Shown here in pieces: positions 8,510-17,058 of a stretch of DNA of 64,000 nucleotides. The notes beneath the pieces were generated by a model. That model was not told where the DNA came from, made no database searches, and saw only the letters and a list, made by a program, of their open reading frames with translations. The stretch spans positions 3,720,001 to 3,784,000 of the forward strand of contig NZ_CP054932.1 in NCBI RefSeq assembly GCF_013364275.1, written 5' to 3'. Every line of letters starts with the position of its first letter. Positions within the stretch are counted from its first letter, which is position 1. This stretch comes from Actinomadura sp. NAK00032. Lineage in GTDB: Bacteria; Actinomycetota; Actinomycetes; Streptosporangiales; Streptosporangiaceae. Position numbers and translations under genes: made by a program.

Positions 8510-9667
8510 ATGCGCGAGGAGATCCTCGACGACGAGCACCGGGACTTCCGGAACCTGGTGCGGGCCTTCATCGCCAAGCAGATCGCCCCGCACTACGCCG
8601 CCTGGGAGGAGCGCGGCATGGCCGACCGCGCGGTGTGGCGGGAGGCCGGGGCCGCCGGGCTGCTCGGCATCGACATGCCCGAGGAGTACGGCGGCGGCGG
8701 CAACGGCGACTACCGGTTCCAGGCCGTCCTGGCGGAGGAGCTGGCCCGCGCCGGGACCTACGCGCCCTGCCTGCCGCTGCACAACGAGATCGTCGGACCG
8801 TACCTGCGGACGCTGACCACCGGCGAGCAGAAGGGCCGCTGGCTGCCCGGCTTCTGCTCCGGCGCCTGCGTGACGGCCATCGCCATCACCGAGCCGGACG
8901 CGGGCAGCGACGTCGGCGCGATGCGCACCACGGCGGCGCGGCGGGACGGCCACTGGGTGCTGACCGGCGGCAAGACCTTCGTCTCGAACGGGCACAGCGC
9001 CGACCTGTACCTGGTGCTCGCCCGCACCGCGGGCGGCCCGGCCGCCGGGCGCCCCTCCCGGGGCGCCTCGGCGAGCCTGTTCGCGGTGGAGCCGGACCGG
9101 CCCGGGTTCGCCCGCGGCCGCAAGATCGACAAGATCGGGATGCGCGCGCTGGACACGGCCGAGCTGTCCTTCGACGAGGTGCCGGTGCCGGCGGAGAACC
9201 TGGTCGGCCGGCCCGGGCGCGCGTTCGGCTACCTGCTGCGCAACCTGGTCCAGGAGCGGCTGTGGATCGGGGTGTCCGCGCTGGCCGCCGCGGAGCAGAT
9301 CTTCGAGGAGACGCTGGAGTACGCGGGGCGGCGCTCGGTGTTCGGGGCGCCGGTCGGGCACCACCAGGTCAACCGGCACCTGCTCGCCGAGCTCGCCACC
9401 GCCCTCGCGGTGGCCCGCAGCCACTGCGACCGGGCGATCCTCGCGCACAACGAGGGACGGCTCGGCGCGGAGGACGCCGCCATGGTCAAGTGGTGGAACA
9501 GCGAGCTGTGCCAGACGGTGGTGAGCCGCTGCCTGCAGCTGCACGGCGGCTACGGGTTCGTCCGCGAGTTCGCGGTGGCGCGGGCGTTCGTGGACACCCG
9601 GGTGCAGAGCATCTACGGCGGCACCACCGAGATCATGAAGGAGATCATCGGCAACTCGCTGGTCTGA
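8510..9667 (+). CDS. Acyl-CoA dehydrogenase family flavoprotein
   Basis: A 385-residue protein with the full fold. The FAD motif TEPDAGSDVG is present, and the end (YGGTTEIMKEI) and helix-G sequence LVQERL match the long-chain type, in which the catalytic base is the Glu of QER rather than the YEGT Glu, so the base appears retained. Members in biosynthetic clusters act on carrier-bound aminoacyl groups: prolyl desaturation in pyrrole pathways, or ring closure by KtzA in kutzneride. It sits in one operon with an A-T didomain, so its substrate is probably the aliphatic aminoacyl-S-carrier after radical SAM modification. The reaction may be alpha,beta-desaturation or a non-redox elimination/cyclisation; the sequence does not decide. 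Confidence 0.85.
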   Translation: MREEILDDEHRDFRNLVRAFIAKQIAPHYAAWEERGMADRAVWREAGAAGLLGIDMPEEYGGGGNGDYRFQAVLAEELARAGTYAPCLPLHNEIVGPYLRTLTTGEQKGRWLPGFCSGACVTAIAITEPDAGSDVGAMRTTAARRDGHWVLTGGKTFVSNGHSADLYLVLARTAGGPAAGRPSRGASASLFAVEPDRPGFARGRKIDKIGMRALDTAELSFDEVPVPAENLVGRPGRAFGYLLRNLVQERLWIGVSALAAAEQIFEETLEYAGRRSVFGAPVGHHQVNRHLLAELATALAVARSHCDRAILAHNEGRLGAEDAAMVKWWNSELCQTVVSRCLQLHGGYGFVREFAVARAFVDTRVQSIYGGTTEIMKEIIGNSLV

Positions 9668-9704
9668 ACGGCCACCGGGCGACCGGGAGGAGGCGCGTCC
9701 GGCA

Positions 9705-10469
9705 ATGGCGCGGGCACATCCGTGGTATCTGACGTTCGAGCCGCGCCCGGACGCGCGGCTGCGGCTCTACTGCCTGCCGTGCGCGGGCGGCGGCCCGTCG
9801 ATGTTCCGGGACTGGGCGGCGCTGCTGCCCGGCTGGATCGAGGCGCGCGCCGTGCGGCTGCCCGGCCGCCAGGGCCGGCATCGCGAACCGGCGCCGACCG
9901 ACGCGGGCCGCGCCGTCGCGGCGCTGCTGGACGGCCTGTCCGACGGCCTCACCGGCGATTACGCGTTCTTCGGGCACAGCATGGGCGCACTGCTCGCCTA
10001 CCGGATGACGAGGGAGCTGGCGAGGACGGGCGCGGCGGGGCCCCGGCTGCTCGCGGTGGCGGCCTGGACGCCGGACGGGGCCCCGCACGAGGCCATGCCG
10101 GACCCGGCCGCCTCCGACGCGGACTTCGCCGCCGCGATACGCGGCCTCGGCGGCGTACCGGACGAGCTGCTGGACGACACGCTGCTGCGCGCCGCGCTCC
10201 CGGTGCTGCGCGCCGACTTCGAGCTGTGCCGCAGCCACGTCCGCGAGCCGGGGCCGCGGATCGCCGCGCCGCTGGTCGCGATGGGCGGCGCCGGGGACGG
10301 GGTGATCCCGCCGGCGCTGATGGAGGTCTGGCGGACCGAGGCCGCGGACTTCCGGGGCCTCCACCTGTACCCGGGCGGGCACTTCTTCCTGCACGACCAC
10401 GCGGCGGAGCTGACCGGGCTCGTCGCGCGGACGGCCGGGTCCGTGCTCGACGCGCCCGCGCGGAGCTGA
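9705..10469 (+). CDS. Type II thioesterase (cassette copy)
   Basis: A 254-residue external thioesterase. The motifs are CLPCAGGG near 23-30, the nucleophile elbow GHSMG (S92), and a late His in YPGGHFFLHD. The Shine-Dalgarno GGGAGGAGG lies at 9685-9693. TEII proteins clear misprimed carriers or release a finished amino acid from a stand-alone carrier. As last gene of the A-T/radical SAM/ACAD operon, the second role is attractive: it could free the tailored amino acid for re-activation by NRPS1. The nucleophile is Ser, not the Cys found in SyrC/CmaE aminoacyl shuttles, so hydrolysis is favoured. One of three TEII genes in the cluster. Confidence 0.85.
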   Translation: MARAHPWYLTFEPRPDARLRLYCLPCAGGGPSMFRDWAALLPGWIEARAVRLPGRQGRHREPAPTDAGRAVAALLDGLSDGLTGDYAFFGHSMGALLAYRMTRELARTGAAGPRLLAVAAWTPDGAPHEAMPDPAASDADFAAAIRGLGGVPDELLDDTLLRAALPVLRADFELCRSHVREPGPRIAAPLVAMGGAGDGVIPPALMEVWRTEAADFRGLHLYPGGHFFLHDHAAELTGLVARTAGSVLDAPARS

Positions 10470-10497
10470 GCGAGGCGGGGCCGAGCGAGGCGGGGCC
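10468..10497. repeat. Tandem 15-bp direct repeat between convergent genes
   Basis: GAGCGAGGCGGGGCC occurs twice head to tail, starting inside the thioesterase stop codon and ending 3 bp before the ferredoxin stop. Probably a slippage duplication; there is no terminator-like symmetry. Confidence 0.6.
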
Positions 10498-10499
10498 GG

Positions 10500-10763
10500 T
10501 CAGCGCGGTAGCGGCCGGCCTTCGCCCTCGACCGGGGCGAGGAGCTCGCCGGTCGAGGCGTCGCGCACGGTGATCGCCTCCACCGGGCAGCTCTCGCTCG
10601 CGTCGAGCACCGCGTCGTCCTCGCCGATGAGCGCGTCCACGGGTTGCGACCGGTTGCCGCTGATGCGGAAGCGCGCGGCCGCGAGGGCCGTGCACATTCC
10701 CGCTCCTATACAGCGGTCCGCGTCGACGTCGACGCGCCAGTCGCGATTGTTGTCCGCGGCCAT
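10500..10763 (-). CDS. [3Fe-4S]-type ferredoxin
   Basis: An 87-residue protein with C18-IGAGM-C24 and C59-P. The CX5C...CP spacing, with no second Cys in the first loop, is that of actinobacterial 3Fe-4S ferredoxins that feed electrons to cytochromes P450. It is the only ferredoxin seen in the window, so it probably serves the three cluster P450s; the reductase must be encoded elsewhere. It is divergent from NRPS1 and shares a promoter region containing the palindromic operator at 10835, 72 bp upstream of its start. Confidence 0.88.
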   Translation of the reverse strand: MAADNNRDWRVDVDADRCIGAGMCTALAAARFRISGNRSQPVDALIGEDDAVLDASESCPVEAITVRDASTGELLAPVEGEGRPLPR

Positions 10764-11031
10764 GGTCCGCCCTTTCTCCCGGTCCCGCCAATTTATCGCG
10801 CGGGGGTCGATCCGGAGCGATCCCGCTGCCTCGATGTCCTGTCGACGGGACAGAGAATCCCCAGATCAAAGAGGCGATGGGCTGATCGTCCCCTTGACCT
10901 GGAGGGCGTCCCCCCAGGACAGTGGGCAAAGGTGCTTCCCGGCCTGGCCAATGGTGCATGGCCGGCCTTTCCATAAGCTGAGCCGCCGCTTCCGCGCGGC
11001 TCATTCTCTGTGCATTTCTCGCGGTGGGGTG
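10764..11031. promoter_or_regulatory. Divergent promoter of the core NRPS operon
   Basis: 268 bp without a credible gene, between the ferredoxin (minus) and NRPS1 (plus). It contains the cluster operator at 10835-10852, closer to the ferredoxin start than to NRPS1, and an A/T-containing stretch around 10786-10795. It must drive the whole 29-kb NRPS operon. No confident -10/-35 pair could be assigned. Confidence 0.55.
10835..10852. promoter_or_regulatory. Cluster palindromic operator, copy 2
   Basis: TGTCCTGTCGACGGGACA. It differs from the perfectly symmetric copy at 53224 by one base (T for C at position 6). It is placed between the ferredoxin and NRPS1 start codons, 72 bp and 180 bp away respectively. 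Confidence 0.7.
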
Positions 11032-14000
11032 ATGGACATGCGGGAGCCGGCGGACGGCACGGTGCCGGACCTGTTCGCGCGGGTGGCGGCGGCGACGCCG
11101 GACGCGGTCGCGGTGGTCTGCGGCGACGTCGCGCTGAGCTACCGGGACCTCGACGCCCGGTCGGACCGGATCGCGTGCGCGCTGGCGGGACGCGGGGTCG
11201 GTGCCGAGTCGGTCGTCGCGGTCGTGCTGCCGCCGTCCGCGGAGCTGGTCGCGGCGCTGCTCGGCGTCCTGAAGGCGGGCGCGGCCTACCTGCCGATCGA
11301 CCCCGGCTATCCGGCCGACCGGGTCGCGGTCATGCTCCGCGACACCGCGCCGGTGCTGCTGCTCGCCGCGGCGGAGACCGGCGCGGACCTCCCGGGCGGC
11401 TGCCCGCGCCTCACTCTCGGGGAACTGGCCGGTACGCCCGGGCCGCGCGTCCCGCCGCCCGTCCGGCACCCGGACCGGCTGGCCTACATCATCTACACCT
11501 CCGGGTCGAGCGGGGTGCCCAAGGGCATCGGGGCGACACACCGCGACCTGCTGCGCTTCGCCACGGACCGGCGGTGGAGCGGGTACGCCCGGGACGGCGT
11601 CCTGCTGCACTCGCCGCTCGCGTTCGACGCGTCCGTCTACCAGCTCTGGGTGCCGCTGCTGAACGGCGGCAGGGTCGTGGTCAGCCCGGTCGCCGAGCTG
11701 ACGCCCGACGCCCTGGCGAAGGTGGTCGCCGAGCACGGCGTCACGGCGACCCTGCTGATCAGCTCGGTGTTCAACCTGCTGGTCGAGGAGGACGTGTCCT
11801 GCCTCAGCGGATTCCGGGAGGTATGGGTCGGCGGCGAGCGGGTGTCGCCGCCGTTCGTGCACCGGGCGGTCGCGGCCTGCCCGGACACCGTCTTCGTCAA
11901 CGGCTACGGGCCGACGGAGACGACCGTGTTCGCGACCGGCCACGTGGTGGGCCCGGCCGGGGACCCCGAGGCCGAGGTCCCGATCGGGCGGCCGTTCGAC
12001 GCGCTGCGCGCGCACGTCCTGGACGACCGGCTCCGCGCGACGCCGCCGGGGACGGCCGGCGAGCTGTACCTGGCGGGCGGCCAGCTGGCCCGCGGCTACC
12101 TCGGCCGCGCCGGGCAGACCTCGGGGAGGTTCACGGCCTGCCCGTTCGGCCCGCCCGGCGAGCGGATGTACCGGACGGGCGACATCGTCGTCGAGAACGC
12201 GGACGGCGAGCTGGTGTACCAGGGCCGCGCCGACGACCAGGTGAAGATCCGGGGCTTCCGCATCGAGCTGGGCGAGATCGAGTCCGTCCTGCTCGACCAT
12301 CCGGACGTGGCGCAGGCGGCGGTGACCGTCCGCGAGGACGGCGCGCACCGGACGCTGGTCGGCTACGTCGTCGCCGCGGACGGCGCGGCCGCCGACCCGG
12401 CCGCGCTGACCCGGTTCGCGGCGCGCCGGCTGCCGGAGTTCATGGTCCCGCCGGCCCTGGTGGCGCTGGACCGGCTGCCGCTGACCGCGAACGGCAAGCT
12501 CGACCGGGCGGCGCTCCCGGCCCCCGCGCCCGGCGCGGCCGGGGCCCACCGCGCGCCGCGCGACGCGGCCGAGACCGCGCTGGCGGAGGTGTTCGCCGAG
12601 GTGCTGGGCCGCGCGCGGGTCGGGATCGACGACGACTTCCTTGCCCTGGGCGGCGACAGCATCCAGGCGATCCAGGTGGTGACCCGCGCCCGCGCCCGCG
12701 GCCTGGCACTCGGCCCGCGGGCGGTGTTCGAGAAGCGGACCGTCGCCGCGCTGGCCGCGTCCGCCGCCGAGTCCGCCGCCGCGCCCGGCGACACCGTCCG
12801 GCTCGCCGAGCTGCCGGGCGGCGGGGCGGGCTGGATGCCGCTGCTCCCCGTGGCGCTGTGGATCAAGGAGCTGGGGCCCGGGTTCGACCGGCTGATGCAG
12901 GCGATCGTGCTGGAGTTGCCGCCCGGCATCGACCGGCCGGGACTGGTCGCGACGCTGGCCGCCGTCGTGGAGCGGCACGACCTGCTGCGCGCCCGGCTCG
13001 TCGCCGACGGCCTGGTCGTGGACCCGCCCGGCGGCGTCGACGTGGACGGGATGGTCCGCCGGGTCCCGTTCGGGGCCGCCTGGGACGACGGCGCCTGGCA
13101 CCGCGCGCTCGTCGCCGAACTGGAGGCCGCGGCCGGCCGGATGAGCCCCGAGGCGGGCGTGGTGTCGCAGTTCGTCTGGTTCGACCCGCCGGCCGGGCCC
13201 GGCCGCCTGCTGATCACCCTGCACCACCTCGCCGTGGACGGCGTGACGTGGCGGATCGTGATCCCCGACCTGGCGTCCGCGTGGCGGCGGATCAGGGCGG
13301 GCCTGGCCCCCGCGCTGCCGCCCGCCGGGACGTCCGCGCGGCGCTGGGCGCACGCGATGGCCGAGGCGGCGGCCTCCCCGGAACGGGTCGCCGAGCTGCC
13401 CTGGTGGCGCTCCGTGGTGGACGGCCCCGACCCGCTGCTCGGCCGGCGCCGCCTCGACCCGGCCGTGGACGTGATGGGCACCGTGGAGAACGTGCGGGTG
13501 TCGCTGCCGCCCCGCGTCACCGAGGCGCTGCTGACCACGGTGCCCGCGGTCTTCCGCGGCGGCGTCAACGACGGGCTGCTCGCCTGCCTCGCGCTCGCCG
13601 TCGCGCGCCGGCGGCGGGCCCGGGGCGAGGCCGAGCCGTCGACGCTGCTGCGGCTGGAGGGGCACGGGCGGGAGGAGGACGCCGTCCCGGGCGCGGACCT
13701 GTCCCGCACGGCCGGCTGGTTCACCACCGTCTTCCCGGTGCGGCTCGACCTCGCCGGGATCGACGTGGACGAGGCGTTCGCGGGCGGCCCGGCGGCGGGC
13801 GCGGCCGTCCGGGCCGTCAAGGAGCAGCTGCGCGCCGTCCCCGGCAAGGGCGTCGGGTACGGGCTGCTGCGCTACCTGAACGAGGAGACCGCCGCGGCGC
13901 TGCGCCCCCATCCGCTCGGCCAGATCGGCTTCAACTACCTGGGCCGGTTCGGCGCCGCCGACATGCCGGAGGACCTGCGCGGCCTCGGCTGGACGCTGAC

Positions 14001-17000
14001 CGGCGACCTGGCCGAACTGGAGGAGCTCGCCACCCTCGACGCCGGCCACAACCCGGCGATGGCCGCACCCTGCGAGCTGGACGTCAACGCGACCGTCACC
14101 GACGGCCCGGACGGCCCCCGGCTGACCGCGACGTTCGCCGCGCCGCGCGGGGTGCTGCCTCCGGCGGAGCTGCGCGCGCTGGCCGGCTCGTGGTGCGCCG
14201 CGCTGGAAGCGGTGGCCGCGCACGCGGGCGAGCCCGGCGCGGGCGGGCTGACGCCGTCCGACGTCCCGCTGGCGACGGTGGCGCAGGACGAGCTGGACGC
14301 CTGGGCGGCGCGGTATCCGGGGCTGGCCGACGTGTGGCCGCTGACCCCGCTGCAGTCCGGGATGCTGCACCACACGATGCTCGCGGCCGGTCCCGGGACG
14401 GCGGACGCCTACCAGGTCCAGCTCCTGGTCGGCCTCGGCGGCGCGGTGGACGTGGCGCGGCTGCGCGCCGCCGGGCAGGCCCTGCTCGACCGGACCGCCG
14501 CGCTGCGGGTCGCGTTCGCGCCGACCGCCGCCGGCGACCGGGTGCAGCTGGTGGTCGACGGGGCCGTCCTGCCGTGGCGCGAGATCCGGCTGCCCGACGG
14601 CGCGGCGTTCGACCGGTTCCTGGCCGGCGACCGGTCCGCGCCGTTCGACCCGGCGCGCCCGCCGCTGCTGCGGATGACCCTCGCCCGGATCGGCGAGACG
14701 CGGACCGAGCTGGTGATCAGCGCGCACCACGCCCTGTTCGACGGCTGGTCCGAGCCGCTTCTCGTGCGCGACCTGCTGAGGCTCTACGGCGGGGACTCCC
14801 CGCTTCCGGAGCGGCGCCCGTTCCGGGACTTCCTGGCCTGGCTGCACCGGCAGGACCTGGCGGCGTCGGCGCGGGCCCACGCCGACGCGCTCGACGGCGC
14901 CGAGCCCACGCTCGTCGCGGACGGGGCCGCCGCGCAGGAGCCGCCCGGGTTCGGTGAGCTGGCCGTACCGCTGACCGACGCCGAGGCGGCGGCGCTCGTC
15001 CGCCGCGCCGGCGGGCTCGGCGCCACCGTCAACCACCTGGTGCAGGCGGCCTGGGCGATCGTGCTCGCCGGGCACACCGGCCGGACCGACGTGGTGTTCG
15101 GCGCCGCGGTGGCGGGCCGCCCGCCCGCGCTGGCCGGCGTGGAGGCCATGGTCGGGCTGTTCCTCAACACCGTGCCGGTGCGGGTGCGGTGCGCGCCCTG
15201 GCGGACGCTCGCGGACGTCGTCGCCGGGCTGCGCGCGGAGCGGACGGAGCTGGTCGAGCACGAGCACGCCGCGCTGTCCGACGTGCACGACGCGGCCGGG
15301 GCGCGGGTCCTGTTCGACACGCTCGTCGCGTTCCAGTCCTTCCCGTCCGACGGCGCCGGGATCGCGGCGGCGGGCGCGGCGGCGGGCCTCGCCGTCACCG
15401 GTTACCGGCCGGTCGGCGTCTCGCACTACCCGCTCACGGTCTTCGCCGACCTGGACGACCGGCTCCGGCTCCGGATCCAGCACCGGCACGGGATGGTCGA
15501 CCGCGCGACCGCGGCCCGCCTCGCGGCGGGCCTCGCCCGGGTCCTGCGCGCCTTCGCCGCCGATCCGGCGGCCCGGGTCGCCGCGCTCGACATGGCGGCG
15601 GAGACCGAGCCGGAGACGGCCGGAGCCGCCCCGCTGCCGGAACTCGCCGCGCGGCGGGCCGCCGGGTCCGGCGCCGTGCTCGTCGCGGACGGGGTCCGGA
15701 CCACCCTGCGCGAGCTGGACGCGCGCGCGGACGAGGTCGCGGACGCCTGCCGCGCGCACGGAGTGGAGCCGGAGTCCGTGGTCGCGGTGTGGTGCTCCGG
15801 CGCCGCCGAGCGGGTCGCGGCGCTGCTCGGCGTCCTGCGGGCGGGCGGCTGCGCGCTGCCGCTCGACCCCGCCGACCCGCCCGGATGGACCGACGCCGTC
15901 CGCGCCGACGCCGCGCCGGCCGCGATCGTCACCGATGGGGACGCCTCGCCGTTCACCGACCTGCCCGAGATCCGGATGGGCGAACCGGGCCCAGGGCGGG
16001 GCGCGGCGGCCGGTCCGCGTCCGCGTCCGCGTCCGGAGAACCTGGCCCACCTGAGCTACCGGCCGGACGAGGCGGCCCGGCCGCGCGCGCTGGCGCTCAC
16101 GCACGGCGCCCTGGCCGCCGCAGTCCCGCAGTCGCCACCGGACGGCCCGCTCGCGGTGGGCCCGGACACCGAGGCCCGGGAGCTCCTGCTCGCGCTCTGT
16201 GCGGGCCGGACCGTCGAGGTGCGCGACGGCGTCCCGCGCGCGGCGCCGGCCGTGCCCGCCTCGGCGCGCGTGCTCGGCCCGGCCCTCACCCGGACCGGGA
16301 CCGGCGCGGCGGGGGAGGTGTACGCGTCCGGGGACGTCGGGCGCGGCTTCCTCGGCCGCCCGTCGCTCACCGCCCAGCTGTTCGTCGCCGATCCGTTCGG
16401 CCCGCCGGGCGCGCGCATGTTCCGCACCGGGACGAGCGTCCGGCGCCTCGGTGACGACGCCTGGGAGCACCTCGGCGGCGCGGACGCGCGGACGACGGAG
16501 CGGGCGGTCGAGACCGTCCTGCTGTCGCGCCCGGAGGTGGCGCGCGCGGCCGTCGTCGCGGGGGAGGGCGGCCTCGCCGGATACGTCGTCGCGGAGCCCG
16601 GCCACGCGCTCCGCACCGGCGCGCTCCGCGACCTCGTCGCCGCGCGGCTGCCCGCCCGGCTCGTCCCGGCCGCGCTGGCCGAACTGGACGAGCTGCCGCT
16701 GACCGCGCGCGGACGCCTGGACCGCGGCCGGCTGCCGCAGATCGGCGCCGCCGCCCGCCGCGAGCCGCGCGACGACCGGGAGAAGGCGCTGGCCCGGCTG
16801 TTCGCCGACGTCCTCGAACGCGACCGGATCGGCATCGACGACGACTTCTTCGCCTGCGGCGGCAACTCGCTGCGCGCGACCCGCCTGCTCGGCCGGATCC
16901 GGGCCGAGCTGGGCGCGCAGGTGTCGATCCGGTCGGTCTTCCAGTACCCGACGGTCGCCGAGCTGTCCGCCCGCTGGGCCGAGGTCGCGGCGGCGGGCGC

Positions 17001-17058
17001 CGGGCCGCCCCGGCTCCGCCGGAGGACGGGCGGCGGCGCGCGGGACGGTGCCCGATGA
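11032..17058 (+). CDS. NRPS1: A-T-E-C-A*-T, initiation plus a module with a ruined A domain
   Basis: A 2008-residue synthetase; an in-frame ATG at 11038 is the alternative start. Approximate domains: A 8-505, T 525-590 (GGDSI, S543), E 595-1060 (HHLAVDG near 731), C 1090-1510 (HHALFDG near 1232), A* 1535-1905, T 1915-1985 (GGNSL). With no N-terminal C domain, this is the start of the line. The A1 code D-A-Y-L-W-G-G-V-F-K resembles valine codes (DAYWWGGTFK), so a Val-like residue is loaded and epimerised to D. The second A is about 370 residues: the P-loop is lost (LSYRPDEAARPRALALTH), the A4-A5 pocket is absent, and the A10 Lys is Arg (LTARGRLDR). It cannot adenylate, so its carrier needs loading in trans. 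It overlaps the next gene by ATGA. Confidence 0.93.
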   Translation: MDMREPADGTVPDLFARVAAATPDAVAVVCGDVALSYRDLDARSDRIACALAGRGVGAESVVAVVLPPSAELVAALLGVLKAGAAYLPIDPGYPADRVAVMLRDTAPVLLLAAAETGADLPGGCPRLTLGELAGTPGPRVPPPVRHPDRLAYIIYTSGSSGVPKGIGATHRDLLRFATDRRWSGYARDGVLLHSPLAFDASVYQLWVPLLNGGRVVVSPVAELTPDALAKVVAEHGVTATLLISSVFNLLVEEDVSCLSGFREVWVGGERVSPPFVHRAVAACPDTVFVNGYGPTETTVFATGHVVGPAGDPEAEVPIGRPFDALRAHVLDDRLRATPPGTAGELYLAGGQLARGYLGRAGQTSGRFTACPFGPPGERMYRTGDIVVENADGELVYQGRADDQVKIRGFRIELGEIESVLLDHPDVAQAAVTVREDGAHRTLVGYVVAADGAAADPAALTRFAARRLPEFMVPPALVALDRLPLTANGKLDRAALPAPAPGAAGAHRAPRDAAETALAEVFAEVLGRARVGIDDDFLALGGDSIQAIQVVTRARARGLALGPRAVFEKRTVAALAASAAESAAAPGDTVRLAELPGGGAGWMPLLPVALWIKELGPGFDRLMQAIVLELPPGIDRPGLVATLAAVVERHDLLRARLVADGLVVDPPGGVDVDGMVRRVPFGAAWDDGAWHRALVAELEAAAGRMSPEAGVVSQFVWFDPPAGPGRLLITLHHLAVDGVTWRIVIPDLASAWRRIRAGLAPALPPAGTSARRWAHAMAEAAASPERVAELPWWRSVVDGPDPLLGRRRLDPAVDVMGTVENVRVSLPPRVTEALLTTVPAVFRGGVNDGLLACLALAVARRRRARGEAEPSTLLRLEGHGREEDAVPGADLSRTAGWFTTVFPVRLDLAGIDVDEAFAGGPAAGAAVRAVKEQLRAVPGKGVGYGLLRYLNEETAAALRPHPLGQIGFNYLGRFGAADMPEDLRGLGWTLTGDLAELEELATLDAGHNPAMAAPCELDVNATVTDGPDGPRLTATFAAPRGVLPPAELRALAGSWCAALEAVAAHAGEPGAGGLTPSDVPLATVAQDELDAWAARYPGLADVWPLTPLQSGMLHHTMLAAGPGTADAYQVQLLVGLGGAVDVARLRAAGQALLDRTAALRVAFAPTAAGDRVQLVVDGAVLPWREIRLPDGAAFDRFLAGDRSAPFDPARPPLLRMTLARIGETRTELVISAHHALFDGWSEPLLVRDLLRLYGGDSPLPERRPFRDFLAWLHRQDLAASARAHADALDGAEPTLVADGAAAQEPPGFGELAVPLTDAEAAALVRRAGGLGATVNHLVQAAWAIVLAGHTGRTDVVFGAAVAGRPPALAGVEAMVGLFLNTVPVRVRCAPWRTLADVVAGLRAERTELVEHEHAALSDVHDAAGARVLFDTLVAFQSFPSDGAGIAAAGAAAGLAVTGYRPVGVSHYPLTVFADLDDRLRLRIQHRHGMVDRATAARLAAGLARVLRAFAADPAARVAALDMAAETEPETAGAAPLPELAARRAAGSGAVLVADGVRTTLRELDARADEVADACRAHGVEPESVVAVWCSGAAERVAALLGVLRAGGCALPLDPADPPGWTDAVRADAAPAAIVTDGDASPFTDLPEIRMGEPGPGRGAAAGPRPRPRPENLAHLSYRPDEAARPRALALTHGALAAAVPQSPPDGPLAVGPDTEARELLLALCAGRTVEVRDGVPRAAPAVPASARVLGPALTRTGTGAAGEVYASGDVGRGFLGRPSLTAQLFVADPFGPPGARMFRTGTSVRRLGDDAWEHLGGADARTTERAVETVLLSRPEVARAAVVAGEGGLAGYVVAEPGHALRTGALRDLVAARLPARLVPAALAELDELPLTARGRLDRGRLPQIGAAARREPRDDREKALARLFADVLERDRIGIDDDFFACGGNSLRATRLLGRIRAELGAQVSIRSVFQYPTVAELSARWAEVAAAGAGPPRLRRRTGGGARDGAR
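15600..16740 (+). other. Degenerate adenylation domain (A*) inside NRPS1
   Basis: Within the NRPS1 reading frame. Recognisable pieces are an A1/A2-like start (VVAVWCSGAAERVAALLGVL), an A6-A8 part (GEVYASGDVGRGFLGRP; MFRTGTSVRR) and an A10-like end lacking Lys. The ATP loop and substrate pocket are deleted. The frame stays open and the following carrier domain is intact, so this is a stable structural remnant rather than a broken gene, like the truncated A domain described for kutzneride KtzH. Confidence 0.8.

Noticed and set aside
4755..9667. A-T didomain plus acyl-CoA dehydrogenase read as a pyrrole-2-carboxylate pathway (PltF/PltE-like)
   Set aside because: The A-domain code (D-G-L-F-L-G-V-M-L-K) is unlike proline or PltF codes as I recall them, and an intervening radical SAM enzyme is not part of that pathway.
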